Origin: Arabidopsis thaliana
Taxonomy: Eukaryota; Streptophyta; Magnoliopsida; Brassicales; Brassicaceae
DNA length: 64,000 nt
Reading direction: 5' to 3'
Assembly (NCBI RefSeq): GCF_000001735.4
Contig: NC_003071.7
Span: 10,037,151 to 10,101,150, forward strand
Below are positions 1-10,311 of the stretch, piece by piece. The notes under the pieces were generated by a model that saw nothing but the letters and a program-made list of their open reading frames with translations, did not search any database and was not told the origin of the DNA. The translations under genes were made by a program, and so were the position numbers. Position 1 is the stretch's first letter. Each line of letters starts with the position of its first letter.

Positions 1-533
1 CAATGATAAAAGAATAGTAATTATAGTATATATTTTATGATGTATCACTTATCAATATTTAAATACTACATATGCTTTTAAAAATATGATTTAATAAAAA
101 ATAAATGAGTAGATGTAAAGCTCACCTGATTAAAAAAGACTCAAATGACCATAGTTTTGATAACGGTTAAAAACAACGAGAGAAAGAAAATTAGGATTAA
201 ACACCATGCAGTTAAACCTCATTAAGGTCATTAGTGGCTCAATGAGATTGAATACTCAGTGTCTCATGTAATGTTTTAAAAAAAAAGAAATTATTAGTTT
301 GTTACTCATGTAACGTTCATGTTATAAACGTTCTTCTATAATTATTAACCTTTATTAGTTATACCCTAACAATCTACTTTTCTAATATAAATAGCAAATA
401 TTTACACAGACACAACACACACATATTTACAAGTGCTTTTGTTTCCTTTGACAATTGAAGTTATTCAATTACTGAAAGAAAAATGAAAGATGGTTTGCTG
501 TATCACCAACATTTACGGTATCACCAACGTTTA

Positions 534-1020
534 CGGCAAGAGTCCTAACCTTATCAATTTGTCTCTTTCATTTAACGTTTGGACTCATATTACCTTTCAG
601 TTTTTTTTTATCTTTTTCTTTTAGTTTTTGTGAATGATTTCATATTGTTTAATGTTTCTAAAATGGTTATATTGAGTCTTACTTACATGTTTTTGTTTTG
701 TTCTAAATGTAAATCGAGAAATTTTTTTTTTTTTTTTTTTTTGGAAGTAGACATCAAATGCACTTTAAACCATAAATGAATATGAAAGAGGAAGCAAAAC
801 AGGCAAGAGTCTCAACCTTATCAATTTGTCTCCTTCATTTAAAGTTTGGATTCATAATAGCTTTCAGATTTTGTTTTTCTTTGTAAGTTTTTGTAAATGA
901 TTTTACATTGTTTAAAGTTTCTAAATTAGTTATATTGAGTCTTACTTATATATTTTTGTTAGTTTTTTTTTTGTAGGCATCAAATGCACTTTAAACCATT
1001 TAAATGGATATGAAAGAAAA
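534..1020. repeat. Diverged direct duplication, about 220-250 bp, two copies
   Basis: The segment starting near 534 (GCAAGAGTCCTAACCTTATC) recurs from about 803 with the same order of words: a Leu/Phe-type TCAATTTGTCTC stretch, CTTTCAG, a T-rich tract, TTATATTGAGTCTTACTTA and CACTTTAAACCAT. The copies differ by substitutions and by the length of the poly-T tract. No function is evident. Confidence 0.7.
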
Positions 1021-1680
1021 AGTTAGCATACTATGGATAGTAGAGTCAATTACAAGAGAAAGAAAGAATCAAAGTTTTGATCATTCATAAAATACAAAAA
1101 TTCAGGCAAGTGTTTTAGTTAGTCTCAAAAAATGATGGAGCGATAATAACAGGTATGACCACAATAATTATATAACTATTTATTTGTCTTTCCAAATTAA
1201 ATATTTTGAATTAATTTTTGCTATAAATAGTTACCAAATTTTGTTGACTTATATGCTCTCTAAAACAAAACTTAAATTGTTTTCTGATTTTTAATATAAT
1301 GAAGCTCAATTCTTAGTTTCTGAAGAAAACATGATCAACATTAGTTCACTCATACAAATTACAAAAATCTATGTCTATAATACACATTAGAAAATTATAT
1401 TGAAGCAAAAAAAAAATAGATTCTTTTATAGGAGTGACATATTGAAATGATTTAAGATTTATCTTCTCCAAGTTTATATTTTCTTAAATTGTTTTAAAAA
1501 TTTATTTAAACAAAAAAAAATAACAGTGTAAGGTTCATAATCTAAAATTAAAATTTAGAATTTAGCTTTTACAATAATATTTTTTAAACTCATAACAACA
1601 ACAAAGAAAAAACTTAAAACAAAACAAAACAATATTTGAGATACTGTGAAAGGGGATTAGGAAATGAGAGAATGAAAATA

Positions 1681-1975
1681 AATTGTGGGAGTTAATTTTT
1701 AATTTATTGTGTGTTGAAAAAAATGGTGTGGAGAAATATAATTAATTTATATATATTTATGATTTCAGTTTTGTAAATAAATTGTGGGAGTTAATTTTTA
1801 ATTTATTGTGTGTTGAATAAAATGGTGTGGAGAAATATAATTAATTTATATATATTTATGATTTCAGTTTTGTAAATAAATTGTGGGAGTTAATTTTTAA
1901 TTTATTGTGTGTTGAATAAAGTAGAGTGGATGAATATAATTGATACATATTTTTATGATTTCAGTTTTATATTAA
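1681..1975. repeat. 99-bp tandem repeat, about three copies
   Basis: The word AATTGTGGGAGTTAATTTTT begins at 1681, 1780 and 1879, a constant 99-bp period. The first two units are nearly identical and the third diverges in its second half. The unit is AT-rich and non-coding. Confidence 0.85.
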
Positions 1976-2842
1976 ACTGTGTGTTAAATATGTTATTTAT
2001 TATTTATTAAGAATTAAAAAAAAAACTTATATTGCCAAGTGGACCAATAAGGAAAGAGTGAAACCTTACTTTTATATATACATGATTCCTAATTTTTTGG
2101 TTTCATTTTTAAAGGTTACCTAAAGTATAGCTATTATTGTTGCCATTACATCACATATAAATAATAACAATTGTTATATAATCTTAAATTAATTATATAT
2201 ATAAATTATGGTTTCAATTTATCAAAGGTTATAACATTTAACTTAGAGACATATTTTTCCATCATTTGAAGTTAAAAATAAATAACTCTATATTTGTGCG
2301 ATAACAATTGGTAAACATCAAAATTGAAAATTTAAATTATTTTTGAGCCATATATTAACAATTTTTTAATAAATTATATATAGAAATTAACGTCTTTCAA
2401 TACATTTAACAAATTTTATATGACTTATTTTTTTTGAACTGACATCTGAGATCTTTAGTCGAGTTGGAGGGTTTTTCATTGAAAGTTATCTTAAATCATA
2501 AGCTTTAAATTTTTAAATGTGTAAAAGGTTCATCTATTGTTTTGAATTGCAAAACAATTGGTAATACATGCATTTGCATTTTCACCAAAAAAAAAACTGA
2601 ATAATTTATGTTTATTTTTTAATATATAGTAAAACATACTGTTTTCACAAAAAAATATAAAAACAAATTGAATGCAAACTTTTAATCAACTAAAATGTCT
2701 TTGTAAAAAACATCATAATTTGTAAACATAAAAGTTACTATTATTAATTATTTTGATCGATATATTAACAATTATAAATAAGTTTTATATATAATTTAAT
2801 ATAAATATTATTCTATATTCAAAACTAAAACCGTATATAAAA

Positions 2843-2869
2843 TCCACGCATCGCGTGGACAACTTCTAG
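2843..2869 (+). mobile_element. Helitron-type 3' terminus
   Basis: A 7-bp stem TCCACGC / GCGTGGA with a 3-nt loop (2843-2859) is followed seven bases later by CTAG (2866-2869) and then a host T. Hairpin plus CTAG before T is the known 3' signature of plant Helitrons. The AT-rich DNA to the left has no visible coding, so this would be a non-autonomous member. The 5' end (TC after A) is not located. Confidence 0.6.
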
Positions 2870-2870
2870 T

Positions 2871-3720
2871 AACATATAAATAAAGAGATTATAAAGTTTA
2901 TCTCCTTTTCATATTTTTTTCCTACTCTTCATCATCTACACATAACACATAAATAAAGAGATTATAAAGTTTATCTCCTTTTCGTACTTTTTTTCCTACT
3001 CTTCATCACAGATCCACACATAACACATAAGTAAAGAGATTATAAAGCTTATTCTTTTTCGTACTTTTTTCCCTAATCTGCACACATCCACACATGACAC
3101 ATAAATAAAGAGATTATAAGTCTAAGACCATGTACATAGGTGATATATTTAGAGTATCAAGAGCAATAAATAATTTTTTAATAGATTAAATAATACATTT
3201 AGCTCTGATCCAGTATCATTGCAGTGATTCTTTGGATACCCACTATCAGGTGATGTGGAGGCTCATAATTCGTCGAAATTTCCTGAAAGCAAAAAAAATA
3301 AAAAAATAAATCATTCTACTTTTCGATAGTCTTCTACTGTTTTAGCTAACTAATTATATTTTTTGCGAATGAGTAATTTTGCAGGCTCTTCGTGATTATG
3401 CGACATAATTTTGCAGTAATTTTGTAATGTTATGTTTTATATATTTATTTTTCGATTTTGCAAATAATTTTTTTTTTAATAATACCAATATCGGTCTTAC
3501 CGCTAGAAACAGATTTATTACCAGTATCATAAAAAATCGCAGACAATAAATAAACATTAAAATTAATACTAAAAATTGATAATGATACTCATAGAGTATC
3601 AACTATGTGCATGTTCTATAGTCCCTTTCGGTACCTATTTTCTATTCTTCACACATCCACCGATCCACGCATAACACATAAGTAAAGAGATTATAAAGCT
3701 TATTGTTGTATCCGACTTTT
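2871..3720 (-). repeat. Tandem array of MES core-promoter/5'UTR units (about 4.5 copies, about 72 bp)
   Basis: Units run 2871-2902 (partial), 2903-2972, 2973-3048, 3049-3120 plus 3617 (interrupted by the MITE at 3126-3616), and 3620-3712. Each has the order CTTTTCGTACTTTTTTCC, a CTTCACACATCCAC-like block, CATAACACATAAGTAAAGAG and ATTATAAAGCTTAT. The same order occurs once just upstream of the MES2 start codon (about 6495-6562), where ATTATAAAG reads CTTTATAAT (TATA-like) on the minus strand. The array therefore looks like repeated copies of a methylesterase promoter plus leader, left by unequal crossing-over. The leftmost copy abuts the Helitron end and has no coding exon attached. Confidence 0.75.
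3126..3616. mobile_element. MITE-like element, Harbinger/Tourist type, about 491 bp
   Basis: The left end GACCATGTACATAGGTGATA and the reverse complement of the right end GAACATGCACATAGTTGATA match at most positions, and similarity continues inward through GAGTATCA. The flanks are TAA (3123-3125) and TAT (3617-3619), consistent with a 3-bp TWA target duplication with one change. The element splits one unit of the MES promoter array, so it inserted after the array formed. No transposase is visible inside. Confidence 0.65.
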
Positions 3721-3774
3721 ATGGTGATACAACTTGTGTTAGATATCAGAATCATTCGTAGTAAAATGAGTTTT

Positions 3775-4928
3775 TTTGTCTCGGTCATGAGAGCTGTCAA
3801 GAAACCAATAGCAGCAATCTTACAAAGGAATATGTTAGTAGCGAGAACAGCGGATATTCCTCCCATGCTATGAGCAATAAGAGTACCTTATCGTTTATCC
3901 GAGCAAAGATGAAGATGAAATTATTTCGGTATTATGTACTAGTCGTCGAAATAGTACAAGATAAGTGATTCTGGAAGCTGAGATGCATAACTGATGATGA
4001 GGAGCTCGAATACTTTGATTTAAGAGCGTGTGTTAAGTCAAAAAAAAAATATTATTGTCTGAAAACAAAATGAATCTTATAAGCTATATGGAAGTTTGCA
4101 CGAAGAGAAAAGAAAATTGGCAAAAAGAAAACTTTTTTTCTTATGGAATGTGTTAAATATGTCTTATGTGTGATTGGAGTGTAAGTTTATGTTTGTTATA
4201 TAAGGGGGACGTGACCTTATGAGAATGTGGATTTGAGGAGGATAAATATCCCAAAGAGATTCGACATGAGAGATTGTGTGTGATAGTGTGTGACATAGTT
4301 TCGGTGTTTGGTGCTTGTGTGATTAAGCTGATTTATGTGTTGGTGTTGACGTAAGTATTGGGGCGTTTTGGTGATCGTTGGGTTTGTTGGTGTGAAGTTC
4401 GTGTGTGGCGGTTGCTCCAAGACATGGAGAAGTGAAGTCTAGGCTCATGGGGAATTTAGCTCAAGGTGAGGTTATCTTTATGAAATCTAGGTTTAGTACA
4501 GGTAGAGATTTATCATTAAGGTTTCATGTTATTGAACGGAGCAGTGAATCAAGAGGTTTGTTTGATTTACGCATTTGCGAATAGGTTGTATTTGCTTTCT
4601 TGTTCTAGTAAAATCTGGATATGGTCCCGTGGACTAGAAAAAACCAGGCTTCGTGAACAAATTTCTTGTCTCGTTTACTTTATACTCTTTATTATTACAT
4701 CATCCGCACTTACACAAAAGAGCTCAGAAACTTAAGCAAAGGTTAGCAGTAATCTTTAAGAGTCTGAATCTCTTCAACTCTAGTCATATTTATACCTGAT
4801 GCAGCTAGATCCACCGCGGTCACACAGTGACCTATAGCCTCCAAATGCATCTTCACATTGTACCAACACCACTCCCCGTGGCACAGCCCATGTACGAGCA
4901 CAAACCGTTCCTTGTTATTTTTCTCCAT
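3775..4928 (-). pseudogene. Methylesterase (MES8-like) pseudogene, first exon only, disrupted
   Basis: The minus strand from 4928 encodes a typical methylesterase N-terminus: residues 1-61 include the oxyanion-hole motif LVHGLCHG and then AVDLAASGI. An in-frame TAA follows DYC, where intact paralogues have Lys before Pro-Leu-Leu. Homology continues past the stop to about 4700, is interrupted by about 0.8 kb of foreign sequence (about 3893-4699), and resumes at 3892-3780 with [17 protein letters not shown], which contains the nucleophile elbow HSMGG. A frame slip precedes IAHS. Homology stops near the position of the MPDT motif; exons 2 and 3 are absent. It lies downstream of MES2 in the same orientation and is a dead cluster member. 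No working enzyme is encoded. Confidence 0.8.
3893..4699 (+). mobile_element. About 0.8-kb insertion in the MES pseudogene, possibly LTR-derived
   Basis: The insertion separates the DD and KVL codons of the pseudogene exon. Flanks TTATC (3888-3892) and TCATC (4700-4704) could be a 5-bp target duplication with one change. The right part (4615-4699), with CCGTGGACTAG followed by a CGTGAACAAAT-like block and TCTTGTCTCGTTTAC, resembles the U5 end of Arabidopsis Ty1/copia LTRs, and 4031 starts TGTTAAGTC like an LTR. No coding region survives. Class is an inference; it could also be another element type. Confidence 0.4.
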
Positions 4929-5174
4929 TGTTTTCTTTCTTCTTTGCTTTCAACATCTTAGTTCAACGTAAAGTTATATATCTCGAGGATTACTTTCCCC
5001 CACACTCTTTGTATATTGACTGTTTCTAGTCCTTCTAAACAAACACTAGATTGACTTAGGTTTCTCATTTCAACCATAGTAAGAACTAAGAAATAAGTTT
5101 GAACCTTTATGAAGATCCATTTTAGAACACGTTTGATTGTATCCACTCCAAATACATTTTCATCAAAATATTAT

Positions 5175-6491
5175 TTAACAGAAATTGTCAGCGATTGCCA
5201 ATAGATGGTCACTTAGTAGTTGAGGTTTGCAAAACATTGGCATATGATCAGTCTCTTCCATCTCAATCACTAAATTCGCCGGATAATTATGGATCATCCA
5301 TCGTTGATGGTCTTCCGAGATAATGTTGTCCTCTTTGCACACAATGTAAGCTCGAGGAACAGATCCATACCCTTTCTCAGAAAAGTTCTCCATCTTCGAT
5401 AATTCATTAATAAACAATGAACTAGGCCTCTTTAGAAGCAATCCAAGCTCAAGATCCTAAATAAAGATAATCATCGATTTATCATGAAAATGATTAGTCT
5501 TTTTTTGTTTTGTTAAAAATGATGATAAATTTAAATTACCTCCACAGGAGAAAGTTGGTAGAGACGGTGCTTCATGAAGTCGGTGCTGAAGAACACAGAC
5601 AAGCCGGAATTATCTGAACCATATGTCTCGAGCTCAGAGCCCATCCATCCTTCTGGTGTCATGCTGCTTGCAAACTTTTTCATAGTAATTACGAAAAAAT
5701 CATATTTATTTTCACGTTTATTACAATTAACTACCTTTAAAAATTCTAACGAAGTAACAACCATGAAAATGAAACATGTTAAAACAAATTACTAACTCAT
5801 CACCACGAAAGTGACACTACTTGGACATTAGATTGTCTAACACATGATCTATGGTTAATTGGTTATAGTATATAAGCCACAAGTTATAAAAGACTGCGAA
5901 ATGGAAATCTCGATTTTGTCCGACTAGACTGAACAATCGGACATATAGACCAAAAGGAACCGTTATGTTGATCAATTTTTGTAATCATTTTGGCTACAAT
6001 CTTGTAACGGTTTTGGCTAAAAATGGACGACCACGTTGTTTTGACCGTCAAGACTTCCAGGTGGTGGATTTAAGAACAGAACACAAAATTTGGCTGCTTT
6101 AAAAAGAGATATATACCTTTTCCTCGACGAACGATGGTGAGTGTTTGGTGTCGGGCATGAATGCAGTCACGAAGACAGAGACAGAGATTTTATCGGGAAA
6201 CTTATCCATGGCTAAGGCTAAACTCAAACCTCCAAAGCTATGACCAACGAGTACAACCTTCTCATCATTCGGCAATGAAGTCATTAGCTGCATCAATGGC
6301 TCAGAATATTGTTCACATGTAGAAATGTCAGTGATTGACCTGGTTGTGTCTATACCGGAAGCAGCTAGGTCTAAGGCGGTTACACGATGGCCCAAAGCCT
6401 CGAGAAGAGGCTTAACCTTGTACCAGCACCATGCGCCGTGGCACGCACCATGTACTAGCACGAAGTGTTGCTTCCTCTTCTCCTCACTCAT
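5175..6491 (-). CDS. MES2: Methylesterase 2 (acetone-cyanohydrin lyase-like), alpha/beta hydrolase
   Basis: Three exons: 6117-6491, 5540-5674, 5175-5456 (375, 135, 282 nt), all with GT-AG introns, giving 263 residues. The fold is that of salicylic-acid-binding protein 2/hydroxynitrile lyases. Visible features: oxyanion-hole motif [12 protein letters not shown] near residue 12, nucleophile elbow GHSFGG with Ser85, catalytic Asp213 in CKEDN, and His241 in TDHMPM. Family members hydrolyse methyl esters of salicylate, jasmonate or indole-acetate in the cytosol; this protein is also known as ACL. The start at 6491 (MSEEKRK) matches the two paralogues. The frame stays open to an ATG at 6575, but that stretch overlaps the TATA-like promoter. 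Same strand as MES3 and MES1. Identity is from recognition; catalytic residues are seen directly. Confidence 0.95.
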
Positions 6492-6547
6492 ATTTTCCTT
6501 TCGTACTTTTTCCCTACTCTTCACACATCCACTCATAAGTAGAAAAA

Positions 6548-6555
6548 TTATAAAG
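6548..6555 (-). promoter_or_regulatory. TATA-like box of MES2
   Basis: On the minus strand the sequence reads CTTTATAA, about 57-64 bases upstream of the start codon. The same word in the same context is repeated in the promoter-fragment array at 2871-3720. No transcript start was available to confirm it. Confidence 0.45.
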
Positions 6556-7259
6556 CTTATCGTTGAATTTTCCAAAATTGTCGCTTTCCTTTGAGATTCT
6601 TTTATGATTTTACGTGATAATTAAAATTTCGAATTTTTTCTTGCATAAAGAAATAACTTTGGAATTTTTCTTTTTAAAAGCGACATTTTGGCTCTGCGGA
6701 TAAGAAACTTTACACTTATTAAAATGCAAAATAAAAGTATCTTTCTAATTAAAGCTGATGTTACAGTGATATACAACTTGACAAGTTGTGTTAGATGTTT
6801 GTTCCGTGTCATGTACCAGGTCAAATCACACTAGTTGGACAATAATATTAATTTTTGATATAATATTAAAACAATTACTCGTAACTAAAAATAGAGATAA
6901 CATTTTTTAAAAATTACTTATGACTTAAAAAAATTCGCAGTTGTACCGTACATCTCCATTCGGCGCCTATATTTGTATTTACTCGATTGCTTATAAATTC
7001 ATTATTTTGATAGAGATTATCATGAAATATGGTGTATAAATCTGTATCCTATAAGTTTAAATCAATGGAGAAACCATAAAACATAATTTTCAGGTAATAA
7101 TATAGTTATCTAGCTCACGAATCATTATTCATAAAACCATTCTTGTGAATATTATCATTTGCTTAGTTCTCATACATTATGTATTCTCATATGGCTTATT
7201 ATTGTGGTGGACACTGAATTTGTAATTGATATGCAGTGATGATGATATTTCAGATTTAT

Positions 7260-9253
7260 TTAGGCATATTTATTTGCAATCTCCAAGAGAAGAGCACATA
7301 GTTGTTGAGGCTTGGAGAACATTGGCATATGATCTGCGTCTTTGATCTCCATTACTTCTTTTGGGGGAAAGTTGCTGATCATCGATCGCTGGTAATCTTC
7401 GGGTGACACAAGATCCTTTCCGCATACAATAAATATACGTGTAACGGATCCGTATCCTTCCTCACTGAAGCTTCTTCTCTCTGCCATATCTTTCTTAATC
7501 AATGGGTTTGCCCTCACCAACATTTTCGCCAATTCAAGATCCTAGTTCACCGTAACAAAAATCAACAAAAGATTGACATAGATTACTAGTACAATCTTAT
7601 TTGTGCTTGAAAAAAAGAGGTTCTTATGAAGCTAAGAGTCTTACTTGGACTGGAGACAACTGATACAAGTTCTTGGCCATGAATTCTGGTCCAAAAATCC
7701 AAAACTCGCTAGGAAAATCAGGTTTCTCGCTCGTAAACACGGTGTCTAACCATTCCTCTCGTGAAGTTTCTTTTCTTAGCTGTTAGATTTCAGTCAAATA
7801 TCCGAATTACTTGGTGTTAGATTCAAAAATATTATGTAAGCTATAAGTTTTCATGTAAAGTCAATAACAGTTAGAACTATGACTTGTTGGATAAGATTAG
7901 GTAGTTTTATTTTCATTTTCTGAAAGTTTTTAACAGTTATGTAAGTAAGAGCAACTCCAGCGTATAGAATTTTTGTAGTTTCTAAAAAACAAAAAGTATT
8001 AATATTTTACTTTTACATCTAAAAAACCAAAAAACCAAGGTATACGAGTAATAGAAACGATCCTAATATTATGAATTTTAGAGATTCTCTCTCATTAACT
8101 TTTCAATTCTTTTTTTTGTTAATTGTATGAGTTTCTACTAAGAAACTACTGCTGGAGTTGGTCTAAGGTAACCACTAAAAGGGGATGTTGTCTTGCGGAA
8201 GTGTATTCAATCAAGCATTTGAAATATTATTTTTTAAAATCCGTTATTATTGAAAACACTTCAAGTATTGGATTCTTAATTATTCTAAAGGGATTTTAGT
8301 AGCTTTTTTTGTTTAAACTTGCATACCAATCTCTTAAAAAAAAAAAGACAAATCTAAATCCCTTGCTTTAAAATGGGATTTGAAAAGATTTCATAATAAA
8401 CCATTAAAAATCCTAAATTTACCTAAAATCATCAAAATGAACCCCTCATTATGTTGGGAATAAGAAGCCATAGCTTCTAAAAATTGGTATCCTAGCGTTA
8501 GTGATTCAAGTGCCATCTGAAAAACAAAGATGACCCAACTAATTTGCTTAAATCTAGCAAATTCATTTGACCAACTTACAATTAATCTTGGAGCATATAT
8601 AATACAAATAATAAAGAGTCCAAAGATGGAAATCTTTAATGTATCATATGCTTGAGACTATTTTTTTTTTTCATCTATATGCTCATAAGAAATGAAGTAG
8701 TAATCAAAAGTATATTCTAAACATAACTAAGAATTATCTAAATTATATTCTACAACTCTTTTCATATTTATAGTCATGGACTAGTGTTGTTCACTGTTCA
8801 GATATACAATATACCTTATATGTTCATATATGTATATATATATGGTATAGACATTGATTTAAGATAAGATCAAAATACCTTATCCCATACGAAGGATGGT
8901 GAGTGTTTGGTGTCTGGCATCATAGCAGTCACAAAGACAGAAACAGAGATTTTGGTCGGAAACATATCCATGGCCATAGCTAAACTCAAACCTCCTAAGC
9001 TATGACCAACAAGCACAACCTTCTCATCATCTGGTAGTGAGGTCATTAGCTGCATCAATGGCTCTGAGTATTGTTCGCATGTGGATATATCTGTGATTGA
9101 CCTGGTCATGTCTATACCGGAGGCAGCTAGATCTACGGCGGTTACGCGGTGGCCAGAAGCCTCGAGCTGCGGCTTAACCTTGTACCAGCACCAGGCGCCA
9201 TGGCAAGCACCATGTACTAGAACGACGTGTTGCTTCCTCTCCTCCTCACTCAT
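7260..9253 (-). CDS. MES3: Methylesterase 3, alpha/beta hydrolase
   Basis: Exons 8879-9253, 7645-7779 and 7260-7541 (375, 135, 282 nt) encode 263 residues, the same architecture as MES1 and MES2. The triad is Ser85 (GHSLGG), Asp213 (CGKDLV) and His241 (ADHMPM). The oxyanion-hole motif [12 protein letters not shown] is present. The middle exon is more diverged than in MES1/MES2: it begins [15 protein letters not shown], versus FASSMTPEGWMG in MES2, and this part contributes to the cap over the active site, so substrate preference may differ. The first intron is long (1,099 bp) and carries a Harbinger-type MITE at 7949-8163. The ATG at 9253 is the first in-frame Met. The family acts on methyl esters of plant hormones; the exact substrate cannot be read from sequence. 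Confidence 0.95.
7949..8163. mobile_element. Harbinger/Tourist-type MITE in MES3 intron 1, 215 bp
   Basis: Terminal inverted repeats are GAGCAACTCCAGC (7949-7961) and GCTGGAGTTGGTC (8151-8163), 12 of 13 matching. They are flanked by a perfect TAA target duplication (7946-7948 and 8164-8166). The interior is AT-rich and non-coding. It sits in the first intron of MES3 and is spliced out if the intron is removed normally. Confidence 0.8.
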
Positions 9254-10311
9254 TTTCTTCTCTACTTTTAACTTTGTCTCTCGACTTCTTACTCTTCACC
9301 GACACACGACACAACACATAGATAAAGGGATTTTAAAATTACTTTTCCTTAGAAATGGTCCCTTTCCTCTACATTTTTGTGATATCAAGAATTATAATAA
9401 TCTGGATTTTGTTTTCTAGAAACAACACATGAAAAGGAAAATAAAAAGGTTATAGGACACCTGTTAATCTGTAATAGAAATGTAGGAATTTTTTTGGTTG
9501 TGTCATTTGAAATTTATTAATTAAACTGGTTGTGGAACCAAAGATAAATACAAATGTCCACGAAAATGAAGTAAAAGCTGGCAAACAAAAGAAAAATCCC
9601 AGACACCAACTGAAGAATTGAAAGCCCTGTTAAAAGAAAACTTTAAACATCAGAAAATTCAAACCAAGATTGAAAGAGGACGACGCCATAAATGTAGGGA
9701 ATCTTTCTTAAGTTATAATATTAAGATTTATTAATTTACTCATGGCTCACGAGTTGAAGCCATGTTCACAATGACACAACATAATAGAAGTCTTATCTCA
9801 TATAAAGAAGTAGAATTTCATTTTTGATGAAGTATATATTTGATGCCAACAATTAAAATGTTGCTTTCCTTTTTTATTTGGTAAAGTTTGTGTCTTCTCC
9901 AATTGAATGATCGGTGTTTTTATCGTATTTGACAGATTTTCAAAATGATACAAAAGATTTCTTTACTTTTTCTTTATTTTTAATTTTACGCAATACAAAC
10001 GTAAAATCGGAGTATTTATCATGAACAGATGGTCATGTAAACAACATTCTTCATAAATAACTCTTCTAAACCGTAATTAAAGTCGGTTGACAACAAAAGA
10101 ATAGAATCATCCCTAAAAAAATAAAAGATTATTAAACCTTAAATTACTTTTTCTTGTGTGCACAAAAAAGAAGAAGAAAAATACTACTCTTTGGTAGTGA
10201 ATTATATGTGAAAAGTAACAAAGCCTGAAATTTAAAAATATTCATCATTATTAATTCATTTGCAACAAACCTTTATTATATCAAATCCAATACAGTTTCA
10301 TGAAGATTTGA
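9254..10311. other. MES3 upstream / MES1 downstream spacer
   Basis: No gene is visible. The bases just above 9253 (minus-strand leader CTCTTCACCGACACACGACA on the plus strand) resemble the leader of MES2, while the TATA word seen at MES2 is degraded to TTTTAAAA. The rest is AT-rich. Confidence 0.6.

Larger units (their letters stand above)
1..2842. other. AT-rich intergenic DNA without recognisable genes
   Basis: I see no coding signal here; the short open frames are low-complexity. The stretch contains a diverged direct duplication (about 534-780 and 803-1020) and a 99-bp tandem repeat (about 1681-1975), listed separately. Its right part probably belongs to a non-autonomous Helitron whose 3' end is at 2869, but I could not fix the 5' end. 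Confidence 0.6.

Noticed and set aside
6325-6594. Plus-strand open frames opposite MES exon 1 (also at 9081-9419 and 11926-12132)
   Set aside because: They are mirror images of the conserved MES coding frames, occur at the same place in each paralogue and end at unrelated points.
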